Of a stretch of DNA of 45,663 nt, positions 9,321 to 18,690 are shown piece by piece. This DNA comes from an uncultured Alphaproteobacteria bacterium. Lineage in GTDB: Bacteria > Pseudomonadota > Alphaproteobacteria > RF32 > CAG-239. The translations under genes were made by a program, and so were the position numbers. The notes below the pieces were generated by a model. The model ran no database searches, was not told the DNA's origin, and was given only the letters and a program-made list of their open reading frames with translations. How positions within the stretch are numbered: position 1 is the stretch's first letter; every line of letters starts with the position of its first letter. The DNA lies in contig CALXPO010000006.1 in the NCBI GenBank assembly GCA_944390315.1, forward strand, positions 1-45,663, written 5' to 3'.

Positions 9321-9354
9321 AAAAAGAGCAATCTTCATTCAGATTACTCTTTTT
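9321..9354 (-). terminator. Intrinsic terminator after the 96-aa membrane gene
   Basis: A 14-bp stem (AAAAAGAGTAATCT on the minus strand, with one G-U pair) and a 6-nt loop end in a T-run. The pairing is better on the minus strand. It sits 17 bases past the stop of the leftward gene at 9371-9661 and before nagA. Confidence 0.75.
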
Positions 9355-9370
9355 GTATAAGCCGCAGATT

Positions 9371-9661
9371 CTACATAAAGCGCCACTTGGTCACCTTACT
9401 GATAGCAGAACATACAAGCGCCATGGTTAATGCACTTGTCATAATGTACAGTGCTACTTCGGCAATCAGATTGATTTGCGGTAACCAGGGACTTGTAAAA
9501 AAGGCCAGTACCGCAGGCAAAGTCATAAAACTCAAAACTTTGCCAACGACCATAAAGGTATATTTCAATCCTTTATGTTGTTGCACATCTGCCGCCGAAA
9601 AGAACACACGGGAAAGCATAAAAAAAACAGTTATGCTTACATAAAGTATTAGGTAATTCAT
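9371..9661 (-). CDS. Small integral membrane protein, 96 aa
   Basis: No family recognised. It shows about three hydrophobic segments: residues 2-22, roughly 35-55 (TFMVVGKVLSFMTLPAVLAFF), and 64-88 (LIAEVALYIMTSALTMALVC). The linker ADVQQHKG is the only polar stretch of note. It is isolated, with its own terminator downstream and an AT-rich 262-base gap upstream that contains only the PFOR terminator. Coding composition and membrane pattern support a real gene; the function is unknown. Confidence 0.65.
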   Translation of the reverse strand: MNYLILYVSITVFFMLSRVFFSAADVQQHKGLKYTFMVVGKVLSFMTLPAVLAFFTSPWLPQINLIAEVALYIMTSALTMALVCSAISKVTKWRFM

Positions 9662-9870
9662 ATATAAAAATTATTAGTTACATTGTGTAGTGTACAAAAA
9701 AATCATAATTTTGTCAAATAAAATTTGAATTGAATTTAATAATAAAAAATAACATTTCATTCAGATTTCAAACCCCAATCGACATCCCTCTTCCATTAAA
9801 TTTCAAATCAGACCTGCAACAGATACATGCCACCATCATCAAGTAATTTTAGTAAATATGCCGCACAACA

Positions 9871-9908
9871 AAAAACACCCCCGACCTTGAAGGACGGAGG
9901 TGTTTCTT
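9871..9908 (-). terminator. Intrinsic terminator of the PFOR gene
   Basis: AAACACC and GGTGTTT form the base of a GC-rich hairpin with an inner CCTT/AAGG stem, and A/T runs lie on both sides. It begins 16 bases after the stop of the leftward PFOR gene. The rest of the gap (9662-9870) is AT-rich and shows no gene. Confidence 0.8.
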
Positions 9909-9923
9909 TATTCAAATAACCGA

Positions 9924-12900
9924 TTATTCGGCAGCAGGAGTTTCCTCTTCTACCTTATACTCAGCCATATGTTCAAGCAAGCTGCGTTTTTCCTTAACGT
10001 TTTCTTGAGCCTTGTTGAGCAAGGTTTCATAACGTTCAGGATTCATCTTGTTGACAATTTGGAAACGAGTTTCGTTGGACATATAGTCAGACAACGGTTT
10101 GCTCGGAGCCTTAGAATCAAGCATCAACGGAGCTTTGCCTTCTTTAATGTTCTCAGGATTGTAACGATAAAGCGGCCAGCTTCCCGTTTCAACAGCATTC
10201 TTTTGGTGTTCCAAACCATCTGCCAAGTTAAAGCCTTGAGCAATACAGTGAGAGTAAGCAATAATCAATGACGGACCATTGTATGCTTCAGCTTCGTTCA
10301 AAGCCTTAATGGTTTGCATATCATTTGCACCGACAGAAATTTGAGCTACATATACATTACCGTAAGACATTGCAATCATACCCAAATCTTTCTTCGGCAA
10401 AGACTTACCGGCAGTAGCAAATTTGGCAGATGCACCCATCGGGGTAGCTTTAGACTGTTGACCACCGGTGTTGGAATATACACCTGTATCCATAACCAAG
10501 ATGTTGATATTCTTACCGGAAGCAATAGCATGATCCAAGCCGCCGAAACCAATATCATAAGCCCAGCCGTCACCACCCAAAATCCAAACGGATTTCTTAA
10601 TCAGGTAATCGGCTAATTCGTTTAAGTGTTTAGCTTCTGCGCTATTCAAGCCGGCGAGTTTTTCACGTAAGGCTTTAACATTATCACGTTGAGCATCAAT
10701 TTCAACATCATTGGATTGTGGGTTGTTCAAGATTTTTTCAACCAATTCGGCACCAATGGATTCTTTCAAATCTTCAAGCAATTTTCTTGCAACAGAAGTT
10801 TGCTGATCAATAGAAAATCTCATACCCAAACCGAATTCGGCATTATCTTCAAACAAAGAGTTAGCCCAAGCCGGACCATGACCTTTTTCATCTTTAGCAT
10901 AAGGAGTGGTCGGCAAGTTACCGGAATAAATAGAAGAACAACCGGTAGCATTGGCAACAACCATACGATCACCAAACAACTGGGTCAAAAGTTTGACATA
11001 CGGAGTTTCACCGCAGCCGGCACAAGCACCCGAAAATTCGAACAAAGGTTGAATCATTTGAGTGGTCTTCGGCATTTTCTTTTCAACTTCGGTACGTTTT
11101 ACATAAGGCAAAGTTTCAAAGAAATTCCAGCAAGCGATTTGCTCTTCCAGATGATTTTCAATATGATCCATATTAATGGCTTTTCTGGTCGGATCGGCTT
11201 TATTCTTGGCCGGACAAGCGCTTACGCAGATACCGCAGCCTGTGCAGTCCTCGGGAGACATTTGCCAAATAAATTGTTTACCGGCAAATTCTTTACCTTT
11301 ATAAGCCGCAGACTTAAAGCCTTTAGGAGCATTTTTCAATTCTTCTTCAGAAGCAACTTTCATACGAATAACACCGTGCGGGCAAACCAAAGAGCATTTA
11401 CCGCATTGGATACAGGTTGCCGGATCCCAAACCGGAATTTCGGTAGCGATACAACGTTTTTCGTATTGAGTTGTACCTGTCGGCCAAGTACCGTCAACAA
11501 CTTCTGCAAAAGCGGAAACAGGCAATTGGTCACCACGGTCGGCAATCAATTCAGCCGTCAGTTTCTTAACGAATTCAGGAGCATTGGCCGGAACCGGAGC
11601 CTGACGATGGAAGGTAGAAGTAACTTTGCTCGGATACTCAACTTTGTGCAAATGAGCCAAAGAAGCATCAACGGCGGCAAAGTTCTTTTGAACGATGGCA
11701 TCACCCTTCTTGCTGTAAGTTTTCTTAATAGCGTTCTTAATTTGAGCAATAGCTTCATCTTTAGGCAAGATGTTTGAAATTGCGAAGAAGCAGGTCTGCA
11801 TAACGGTATTAATGCGTTGACCCATACCGGTTTCACGAGCAACTTCAACGGCGTTGATGCTGTAGAAGTTCAACTTTTTAGCAATAATCTCTTCCTGAAC
11901 TTCAATCGGCAAGTGATTCCATACTTCGGAAGCATCATAAGGAGCGTTAAGCAAGAAAGTAGCCCCCGGTTTGGCAATCTTCAAAATGTCTACCTTGTTC
12001 ATGAAGGGGAACTGGTGGCAGGCAACGAAGTCAGCTTTGTTAATCAAATAAGCCGATTTAATCGGATTATCGGAGAAACGCAAGTGAGAAGTGGTCATAG
12101 AACCGGATTTACGAGAGTCGTAAACGAAATAACCTTGACCATATTTACCGGCATCTTCGGCAATAATTTTAATAGAGTTTTTATTAGCACCGACGGTACC
12201 ATCGGCACCCAAACCGTAGAATACGGCGCGAACAACGTCTTTTGGTTCGGTATCGATAGAGTCGTCATAAGCCAAAGATTTGTTGGTAACATCATCATTT
12301 ACGCCGACGGCAAAACCGTTGATGGGGTGAGCGGCAAAACCGTTATCAAATACGGCCTTAACCATACCCGGAGTAAATTCTTTAGAAGACAAGCCATAAC
12401 GACCGCCGACGATTTTCGGCATAAGTTCCAATTCGCCGCGAGCGAAGGCTTGAGTAAGAGTTGCAACAACATCCAAATACAAAGGTTCACCGATAGAGCC
12501 CGATTCTTTAGTTCTGTCAAGAACGGAAACGACTTTAACCGACTTAGGCAAAACTTTAAGAAAAGATTTTTCAGGGAACGGACGATAGAGGTGGACTTTC
12601 ATAACGCCAAGTTTAGAACCTTGAGCATTAAGATAAGCAATCGTTTCTTCAACGGTCTCTGCTCCGCTGCCCATAATAACGATAACCTGCTCGGCGTCTT
12701 CAGGTCCTGTATAATCGACCACATGATATTGACGTCCCGAGATTTTAGCAAATTTATCCATTTCTTCTTGAACAATACCTTCTACTTTGTTGTAGAACGG
12801 ATTGCAGGCTTCACGACCTTGGAAGAACACATCGGGGTTTTGAGCCGTACCGCGGATAACAGGAGCTTCAGGACGCAAAGCATGTTTAGCGTTAAATGAA

Positions 12901-13502
12901 TAATCAACGCCTTCAAGCATTGCTCTCAAATCATCATCTGACAAAACTTTAATTTTTTTGATTTCATGCGAAGTGCGGAAACCGTCAAAGAAGTGCATAA
13001 ACGGAACGCGCGAACGTAAGGTAGAAGTCTGAGCAATAGCAGCCATATCGTGTGCTTCTTGAACAGAGTTGGAAGCAAGCATAGCAAAACCGGTTTGGCG
13101 GCAGCCCATAACATCGGTATGATCACCAAAAATTGACAATGCATGATAAGCCAAAGAACGAGCGGCAACGTGCATTACAAACGGAGACAATTCACCTGCG
13201 ATTTTATACATATTTGGGATCATCAGCAACAAACCTTGCGAAGCGGTAAAGGTTGTCGTCAAAGAACCGGCCTGAATAGAACCATGGCAAGCACCGGCGG
13301 CACCAGCTTCGGACTGCATTTCCTGAACTTCAGGAATAACGCCCCAGAGGTTTTTTTGTTTTGCGGCAGACCAAGCGTCAGCCCATTCGCCCATCGGTGA
13401 AGACGGGGTAATCGGGTAAATGACGCAGACTTCATTCATACGATGGGCTACGGAAGCAGCGGCTTCGTTACCGTCCATCATTTTCATTTTCACTTCTGAC
13501 AT
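9924..13502 (-). CDS. nifJ: Pyruvate:ferredoxin (flavodoxin) oxidoreductase, single chain
   Basis: A 1192-residue homodimeric-type PFOR, which oxidises pyruvate with CoA to acetyl-CoA and CO2 and passes electrons to ferredoxin or flavodoxin. The N-terminal part begins with the pyruvate-binding domain (YPITPSSPMGEWADAW). Around residues 690-705 and 750-765 are two ferredoxin-type 4Fe-4S motifs (CIQCGKCSLVCP and CTGCGICVSACP). The C-terminal TPP domain has the cluster Cys pair CAGCG near 824 and the GGDGWAYDIGFGGLDH stretch. Full length with no frameshift. AAGGAA lies 7 bases before the ATG. It is monocistronic with its own terminator and implies fermentative or anaerobic metabolism. Confidence 0.97.
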   Translation of the reverse strand: MSEVKMKMMDGNEAAASVAHRMNEVCVIYPITPSSPMGEWADAWSAAKQKNLWGVIPEVQEMQSEAGAAGACHGSIQAGSLTTTFTASQGLLLMIPNMYKIAGELSPFVMHVAARSLAYHALSIFGDHTDVMGCRQTGFAMLASNSVQEAHDMAAIAQTSTLRSRVPFMHFFDGFRTSHEIKKIKVLSDDDLRAMLEGVDYSFNAKHALRPEAPVIRGTAQNPDVFFQGREACNPFYNKVEGIVQEEMDKFAKISGRQYHVVDYTGPEDAEQVIVIMGSGAETVEETIAYLNAQGSKLGVMKVHLYRPFPEKSFLKVLPKSVKVVSVLDRTKESGSIGEPLYLDVVATLTQAFARGELELMPKIVGGRYGLSSKEFTPGMVKAVFDNGFAAHPINGFAVGVNDDVTNKSLAYDDSIDTEPKDVVRAVFYGLGADGTVGANKNSIKIIAEDAGKYGQGYFVYDSRKSGSMTTSHLRFSDNPIKSAYLINKADFVACHQFPFMNKVDILKIAKPGATFLLNAPYDASEVWNHLPIEVQEEIIAKKLNFYSINAVEVARETGMGQRINTVMQTCFFAISNILPKDEAIAQIKNAIKKTYSKKGDAIVQKNFAAVDASLAHLHKVEYPSKVTSTFHRQAPVPANAPEFVKKLTAELIADRGDQLPVSAFAEVVDGTWPTGTTQYEKRCIATEIPVWDPATCIQCGKCSLVCPHGVIRMKVASEEELKNAPKGFKSAAYKGKEFAGKQFIWQMSPEDCTGCGICVSACPAKNKADPTRKAINMDHIENHLEEQIACWNFFETLPYVKRTEVEKKMPKTTQMIQPLFEFSGACAGCGETPYVKLLTQLFGDRMVVANATGCSSIYSGNLPTTPYAKDEKGHGPAWANSLFEDNAEFGLGMRFSIDQQTSVARKLLEDLKESIGAELVEKILNNPQSNDVEIDAQRDNVKALREKLAGLNSAEAKHLNELADYLIKKSVWILGGDGWAYDIGFGGLDHAIASGKNINILVMDTGVYSNTGGQQSKATPMGASAKFATAGKSLPKKDLGMIAMSYGNVYVAQISVGANDMQTIKALNEAEAYNGPSLIIAYSHCIAQGFNLADGLEHQKNAVETGSWPLYRYNPENIKEGKAPLMLDSKAPSKPLSDYMSNETRFQIVNKMNPERYETLLNKAQENVKEKRSLLEHMAEYKVEEETPAAE

Positions 13503-13679
13503 TTCATTTCCTTGTTAATGTTAAGCGTTTTAGAAAAAATTTTTCTGCCCGCTATATATCACGGACAAATCGAAAAATCCATTAAAAAATAGTAATTTTT
13601 AAGATATTTTTATTTATTAACCGATTCTTTGCAAAAATAGGCTACACTTTTATTAACATTTAAATTTTCGGAGAAAAAA

Positions 13680-13976
13680 ATGAAAAAAATACTTATGACG
13701 ATTCTTTTGATATCATTAACGGCCGCCTGCACCAATACGATAAACGACAAAACTCCGCAAACCTTAACCGGACAACTCAATTCTTGCATGCTCAAAGAAA
13801 TATACAGCCGCTACGACAGCGGACAACTCGGATATGATCGTTGGACTATTGCACAAGAAATTTTCAACATGTGTAAACGTCAACTAAAAATTGATAACGA
13901 AAAAGTAAATTCTACTCAAAGCCTCAATATTGCCGCCAGCACAATACAAGCGCTCACTCAAAAATCAAAGCACTAA
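13680..13976 (+). CDS. Small predicted lipoprotein, 98 aa
   Basis: The N-terminus is a lipoprotein signal peptide (MKKILMTILLISLTAAC): the lipobox LTAAC places the lipidated Cys at residue 17. The mature part of about 80 residues contains two further Cys (CMLKE, MCKRQ) that could pair in the periplasm. No family recognised. A GGAG ribosome-binding site lies 7 bases before the ATG. The gene precedes the methyltransferase gene by 16 bases and is probably co-transcribed with it. A weak promoter-like pair (TTGCAA, 16 bp, TATTAA) lies at 13629-13656. Confidence 0.75.
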   Translation: MKKILMTILLISLTAACTNTINDKTPQTLTGQLNSCMLKEIYSRYDSGQLGYDRWTIAQEIFNMCKRQLKIDNEKVNSTQSLNIAASTIQALTQKSKH

Positions 13977-13992
13977 TTTTGAAGGAAACAAC

Positions 13993-14748
13993 ATGGTTGA
14001 TTATACGGCCGATTACTTACTTGATAAACAAATCAGAATTTTTCAACCCATTGACGGATACAGAGCTTCAACCGATGCCGTTTTTTTGTCATCATTGATT
14101 TCTCGAGTTAAAGCAAACGAACAAATTTTAGATGTCGGATCCGGCACCGGAGCCGTTTCTCTCTGTCTGGCGCACCGTTTTCCTCAAAACAAAATCATCG
14201 GTCTCGAAATTCAGCCCGAATTGACGGCATTGTCAAATATGAGTGCGCGCGCCAATGCTTTTGAAAACTTGTGTTATTTTAATTGCGACATTAACAAGCC
14301 TCTTAGCAACCAGATAGCAAAAGGCAGCTTTGAACATGTCGTTTCCAATCCGCCATATTCTGACCACGACATGCCTTCACCGAAAATCGGTAAAGCTACC
14401 GCACACAATTTTTATCAATCCGACTTAAGCAAATGGATTGATTTTATGCTGACAATGCTCAAACCAAACGGATATTTTTATATGGTCAACCGTGCCGAAG
14501 CCCTTGATGAAATTTTATGTTCTTTGCATAAAAAAGCGGGAGCAATTGATATTGTCCCGCTATATTCAAAAGCATGCCACCCTGCCAAAAGAGTTTTGAT
14601 TTCGGCCCGCAAAAATTCTAAGACACCGCTCAAAATCGAACCCGAATTAGTCATTCACAAAGTTAACGGCGACTATACCGACGAAGCTCATCGCATTTTG
14701 CGGCTCGGACAAAATATTGCTCAGGCATTTTCCAAATCGGAAAAATAA
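13993..14748 (+). CDS. TrmN6/YfiC-like SAM-dependent N6-adenine methyltransferase
   Basis: A class I methyltransferase of the group that includes E. coli TrmN6 (YfiC), which makes m6A37 in tRNA1-Val. The SAM-binding motif I is DVGSGTGAVSLCLA, an acidic motif II follows in IGLEIQPEL, and the amino-methylation signature is NPPY in VVSNPPYSDHD. DGYRASTDAVFL at the start is typical of this family. From ATG 13993, preceded by AAGGAA, it has 251 residues, the expected size; upstream in-frame codons overlap the lipoprotein gene and were rejected. The tRNA target is inferred from family. It converges with the next gene, overlapping it by 28 bases. Confidence 0.85.
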   Translation: MVDYTADYLLDKQIRIFQPIDGYRASTDAVFLSSLISRVKANEQILDVGSGTGAVSLCLAHRFPQNKIIGLEIQPELTALSNMSARANAFENLCYFNCDINKPLSNQIAKGSFEHVVSNPPYSDHDMPSPKIGKATAHNFYQSDLSKWIDFMLTMLKPNGYFYMVNRAEALDEILCSLHKKAGAIDIVPLYSKACHPAKRVLISARKNSKTPLKIEPELVIHKVNGDYTDEAHRILRLGQNIAQAFSKSEK

Positions 14749-15317
14749 ATAATTTCTTTTTTTCCCGAAACAGCTTTTTGCAGAGCATATATTGCTTTTC
14801 CGACCAACGTTGTCACGGTATCATCCGCACTATGCTCATACAAGCTGACGCCGATTTTGTATTTTAAGCGAATTTCTGTTTCGCCATCCATAACTTTAGC
14901 AACAAGAGCATCCTTAACTTTTTCAATCATGACTTCGGCATCTGCCTTGGTGGACAAATAAGGCATCATCAACCAAAATTGGTAATTAATACCGCGAGCC
15001 ACCGTATAATTTAAGGGCAAGACTCCGATAAGAGCTTCGGCATTTTTTTTAAGAACCAACCGTTTTATTTTTTCCCCCGGCAACTCAGCAAAATTCTCAA
15101 TATAAATACCGACGACGGCAATTTTTAACCGACGCATGCGCAAATCTTTAACTCTTTCGTTAGTTAAAGCTACCTGTAAACGATCTTCATATAAATTAAA
15201 ACTCGGAACACCCGTTATTTCATCATACATACCATCGTTATAATCATCTGGTTTAGTATAACCGAACTGAGTATTGTCTGTTGCATCCGAATGCATTGTA
15301 CCGCTATTTTGTTTCAT
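14721..15317 (-). CDS. Degenerate GGDEF-domain protein
   Basis: Residues about 32-190 follow the diguanylate cyclase fold: DEITGVPSFNLYEDRLQVAL matches the usual D-x-LTGLPN-R-x-L entry, then a beta strand KIAVVGIYI, and later AEVMIEKVKDAL and KYKIGVSLYE near the fold's end. The GG(D/E)EF active-site turn is replaced by RGINYQFW, so it should not make c-di-GMP. It may bind a nucleotide or protein as a regulator. An AAGGGA ribosome-binding site lies 8 bases before the ATG. It lies immediately downstream of rpoH on the same strand (47 bases), so it may be co-transcribed with the heat-shock sigma factor. Confidence 0.75.
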   Translation of the reverse strand: MKQNSGTMHSDATDNTQFGYTKPDDYNDGMYDEITGVPSFNLYEDRLQVALTNERVKDLRMRRLKIAVVGIYIENFAELPGEKIKRLVLKKNAEALIGVLPLNYTVARGINYQFWLMMPYLSTKADAEVMIEKVKDALVAKVMDGETEIRLKYKIGVSLYEHSADDTVTTLVGKAIYALQKAVSGKKEIIYFSDLENA

Positions 15318-15364
15318 TGATTGATCCCTTGTACAAATTTTTTAGCTAAAAAAGCATGTCGCGA

Positions 15365-16240
15365 TTATTGCAAAACTGCAACAGCTTTTCTAATTTTTTT
15401 AATTGAATTAAGTTCAATTTGACGAACCCGCTCTTTAGAGATTGAATATGATTTGCTCAAATCATCAAGTGTCATGGCCTTTTCGGCCAAGCGGCGCTTA
15501 AACAAAATATCTTTTTCGCGAGGATTCAGACAATTAATGGCCTGATTGAACAGCTTTTTACGATAACAAAAAGTTTCGGCCCTTGCCAAACGTTCTTCCT
15601 GATTGGGTTTGGTATCAGCAATAAAGTCAAGCAATTCCACGCCATTATCTGCAGAATTGTCGACCAGCGCATTAAGAGAGCCATCATGGGATTTAAGGCG
15701 CGTATTCATATCCAAAACTTCTTGTGTGGATACATCTAAAGCACCGGCAATCGACTTAATCACATCTTGCGACATTTCGCGATCATCCATCAAATTCAGC
15801 CGATTTTTAACTTTACGTAAATTAAAAAATAATTTTTTCTGCGCCGAAGTTGTACCGATTTTAACTAAAGACCAAGAAGTCAAAACATATTTTTGAACAG
15901 AAGCCTTAATCCACCACAAAGCATAAGTTGAAAAGCGAAATCCTTTATCGGGATCAAACCTGTCTACGGCATAGAGCAAACCTATATTTCCCTCAGAAAT
16001 CATTTCGGCTATCGGCAATCCGTAGCCGCGAAACTTTGAAACAACTTTTACCACCAAACGCAAATGTGAAGTAATCAAACGATAAGATATTTTGGCATCT
16101 CTTGTTTTGACATATTCTTTTGCCAAATCATACTCTTCTTCATAGCTCAAAATCGGAAATTTTTTAATATGCTGCAGATATCGAGACAAATTAACTTCGG
16201 GTGAAAACTCTTCTCTACTTAGCTCTAAACGATTATCCAT
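15365..16240 (-). CDS. rpoH: RNA polymerase heat-shock sigma factor RpoH (sigma-32)
   Basis: A group-3-like alternative sigma factor directing transcription of heat-shock and proteostasis genes. Visible parts are region 1.2/2.1, region 2 (ISEGNIGLLYAVDRFDPDKGFRF, then YALWWIKASV), the RpoH box QKKLFFNLR at residues 134-142 that is specific to sigma-32 proteins, and region 4 with DDLSKSYSISKERVRQIE. Start at ATG 16240 gives 291 residues; AGAGGA lies about 6 bases upstream, unlike the ATG 21 bases earlier. Adjacent to rluD on the same strand, an arrangement familiar from alphaproteobacteria. Confidence 0.95.
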   Translation of the reverse strand: MDNRLELSREEFSPEVNLSRYLQHIKKFPILSYEEEYDLAKEYVKTRDAKISYRLITSHLRLVVKVVSKFRGYGLPIAEMISEGNIGLLYAVDRFDPDKGFRFSTYALWWIKASVQKYVLTSWSLVKIGTTSAQKKLFFNLRKVKNRLNLMDDREMSQDVIKSIAGALDVSTQEVLDMNTRLKSHDGSLNALVDNSADNGVELLDFIADTKPNQEERLARAETFCYRKKLFNQAINCLNPREKDILFKRRLAEKAMTLDDLSKSYSISKERVRQIELNSIKKIRKAVAVLQ

Positions 16241-16314
16241 AATATATCCTCTGCCCAACAAATAAGGTTATTGCTCAATAAAACAAGCAACAACCAAAGT
16301 TGTAAGGCAGATTG

Positions 16315-17313
16315 TTATTTCAGAGAATAACCTAAATTTAGTGAACAGGTATCTAAAAGTAAGTGCATATCTGCCGGAAAATAGACGCTGAATTGCATAA
16401 ACTGTTTAGAACGAGGATGAACGAAACCAAGAGAAGCCGCATGCAGAGCTTGGCGTGGAAAAGTATTCACAAAATTTTTCACCTCAGGTTCTAGTCCCTT
16501 AATTTGTGTTTTTGAGGACTTAACATAAGTCTGATCTCCGACCAAATTACAACCGATTGACGCCATATGTACCCTAATCTGATGCGTACGACCTGTTTCA
16601 AGATTGCATTTAATCAAGCTGACGGCGGCATTATTGGTTTTTAAGCATTCATAATGGGTAATAGCTGTTTTGCCTCCGTTTTCCGTAACCGCCATTTTTT
16701 TACGGTCAAAACGACTTCGGGCAATATTTTTTTCAATTGTACCTTTTAAGGGCTGAGGCAAGCCATAAACGACGGCATAATAAGTACGTTCAATGCTATG
16801 TACAAAAAATTGCTCGGTCAGCCCCTGATGGGCCAAATCATTTTTAGCCACCACCAGCAATCCGCTGGTATCTTTATCTATTCGATGCACAATTCCCGGT
16901 CTTTTAACACCGCCAACGCCGGATAAATTATTTTGGCAATGGTAAAGCAAGGCATTAACAAGCGTACCGTGATAAGCTCCGGGCGCAGGATGAACAGTCA
17001 TACCTGCCGGCTTATTCACGACAATTAAATCCTCATCTTCATAAACAATATCAAGGGCAATATTTTCAGGTTCCGGATCAGCATCGGTCGGCGGCGGTAC
17101 CACGACGACAAAACTGTCGCCGAGACGTACCTTAAAATCCTTATCACTGACGATATTATCATCTAAACTGACATAACCGTCATTTATCAACTTTTGCAGT
17201 CTTGAGCGCGAAATATCAGGCAGTGCGTATGCCAAATAACGATCCAAACGCATTCCCTTATACGTCTCTGAAACGGGTGTTGTGTAAAATATGTGATTGT
17301 CGTCGATATTCAT
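16315..17313 (-). CDS. rluD: 23S rRNA pseudouridine synthase RluD
   Basis: RluD-type enzymes make pseudouridines in helix 69 of 23S rRNA. The 332-residue protein has an N-terminal S4 RNA-binding domain (RLDRYLAYALPDISRSRLQKLI) and the RluA-family catalytic domain with HRIDKDTSGLLVVAK, where the Asp after HRI is the nucleophile, and GRTHQIRVH near residue 240. Length is normal. No obvious Shine-Dalgarno precedes the ATG. The start is divergent from the gene at 17394, so about 80 bases must contain two promoters. Confidence 0.93.
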   Translation of the reverse strand: MNIDDNHIFYTTPVSETYKGMRLDRYLAYALPDISRSRLQKLINDGYVSLDDNIVSDKDFKVRLGDSFVVVVPPPTDADPEPENIALDIVYEDEDLIVVNKPAGMTVHPAPGAYHGTLVNALLYHCQNNLSGVGGVKRPGIVHRIDKDTSGLLVVAKNDLAHQGLTEQFFVHSIERTYYAVVYGLPQPLKGTIEKNIARSRFDRKKMAVTENGGKTAITHYECLKTNNAAVSLIKCNLETGRTHQIRVHMASIGCNLVGDQTYVKSSKTQIKGLEPEVKNFVNTFPRQALHAASLGFVHPRSKQFMQFSVYFPADMHLLLDTCSLNLGYSLK

Positions 17314-17393
17314 ATTTGCGAAAATAAAATTTATGTTATATACTTAGAAAGTATTTATACGTGTATTTACTAAAATGCAAGGAATTAAGTAAT

Positions 17394-17675
17394 ATGCTTA
17401 AACTCAGGATACTTAAAACAATTGTTTTTCTGCTTTCCTTTTTATTAATATTCGGCATCATAATTTTAGGGATGCAATTGATTAAAGCCGGCAAGGGCAG
17501 CCGAAAGCCAGTATCAGAGATTAACCTAAACGAGCCTTCGGGCTCTCAAATATCTTCCGTTATCGGCAATGAAAAAGAATTATACATTTTTATAAAAGGC
17601 GGCAGCAAACCCGATCGCATTATTATATATGACACGCAAAAACAATCAAAGATTTCAACAATTACTATAAATTGA
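17394..17675 (+). CDS. Single-pass membrane protein beside rluD (possibly DUF6476)
   Basis: From ATG 17394, preceded by AAGGA about 10 bases upstream, the protein has 93 residues. Residues 8-30 form one transmembrane segment (TIVFLLSFLLIFGIIILGM), then a short basic linker and a beta-rich periplasmic domain (KELYIFIKGG, DRIIIYDTQ). A small membrane protein of this design divergent from rluD occurs in many alphaproteobacteria; I recall it as DUF6476, but that name is from memory and unverified. The next gene starts 7 bases later, so they are likely an operon. Confidence 0.7.
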   Translation: MLKLRILKTIVFLLSFLLIFGIIILGMQLIKAGKGSRKPVSEINLNEPSGSQISSVIGNEKELYIFIKGGSKPDRIIIYDTQKQSKISTITIN

Positions 17676-17682
17676 GGTAAAA

Positions 17683-18597
17683 ATGAGTGAAGATTCCGAA
17701 GACATTATCAGAAAACTGACCGAGGACGTCCCGGAAGGCAAGGCCACATTTCCCGAAGATCAAGACGACGAATTTAACTTGTTGCTTGATAATTTTATCC
17801 AGTCAGAGTTACAAAATATTGAAGAAGAAAAGAACAATACGCGCATTTTGCTAGAAGAACCGGAACCCACCCCCATACAAAAAAATGCCAGCGATGAAGA
17901 AGTTGCGGATTCACTTGAGCTTGCCGAACAAAAATTATATACGGCATACCGCAATTATGTTGAATCCATTAAATCTATCGCAGATGCACACCAACTAACG
18001 ATTCCGACCTTTCATATCAAAGCGCAAGTTCTGTACCCTCGATATACTCCCAGTCTGGGCAACCTCATCAGTATAGACGTTTTGCAAGGCTGGGACACCA
18101 TGTTTGAGGCCTTTCCCGATGACATTATCAATATCAAACCCAATGCTTCCGATGAAGAATTGTTGGATTTTGCAGAACAACATAATGACGAATATTTACA
18201 AATGGCCATAGTATCTTATGTTGAGATATTGTTTGAAATAGAGGGATGCGAGATTGCATATGAAAAACGCTTGTTGGAATATGAACATCGCAAAATAGAA
18301 GAAGAAATTATCAATGAGCACAAACGCCGCGGAGAACGCGCCCGCAAATATATAGAAGCTCTGGAGAAGAAGAAATTTCCGATAAACAGCGAACGCCTGA
18401 TTAACAACTATTTCAAAACAGCTCTCAAAGATCCCGATGGCTCATACGCAGCTTTAACCAACAATCCGGCTATTTTTGCACCGATAGAAATTGACAAAAT
18501 TAAGCCAAGATTTTTTGGTTTAATAAAACCGACCCCCAAAGACGGTCTTATTTTCAATAGAAAGATAGGAGAGTTTTTGAAAAAGTTAAAAATCTAA
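17683..18597 (+). CDS. Hypothetical acidic coiled-coil protein, 304 aa
   Basis: No family recognised. The N-terminal 70 residues are acidic and probably disordered. A central domain spans about 75-190 (LAEQKLYTAYRNYVESIKSI...), then a long charged helix likely to form a coiled coil at about 195-235 (EKRLLEYEHRKIEEEI, RGERARKYIEALEKK), and a basic C-terminus. No signal peptide or membrane segment is visible, so it is probably cytoplasmic. It has GAGG 7 bases before the ATG and heads the 17.7-24.7 kb block of unrecognised genes, though a 93-base gap with a TATAAT box (18660-18665) separates it from the next. Confidence 0.75.
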   Translation: MSEDSEDIIRKLTEDVPEGKATFPEDQDDEFNLLLDNFIQSELQNIEEEKNNTRILLEEPEPTPIQKNASDEEVADSLELAEQKLYTAYRNYVESIKSIADAHQLTIPTFHIKAQVLYPRYTPSLGNLISIDVLQGWDTMFEAFPDDIINIKPNASDEELLDFAEQHNDEYLQMAIVSYVEILFEIEGCEIAYEKRLLEYEHRKIEEEIINEHKRRGERARKYIEALEKKKFPINSERLINNYFKTALKDPDGSYAALTNNPAIFAPIEIDKIKPRFFGLIKPTPKDGLIFNRKIGEFLKKLKI

Positions 18598-18690
18598 ATC
18601 AGGAATGTTTTGCAGAAAAATATAGACAAAATACGAAAATAGTGTTAGTATCAAGATAATATAATAGACAAAATCATAAGGATTAAACCC

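Noticed and set aside
10689..12899. Two 360-residue open frames opposite the PFOR gene
   Set aside because: They are antisense shadows of an intact, full-length PFOR; they lack family motifs and have implausible composition.
14721..15317. Active diguanylate cyclase
   Set aside because: The GG(D/E)EF catalytic turn is replaced by RGINYQFW, so catalysis is not expected.
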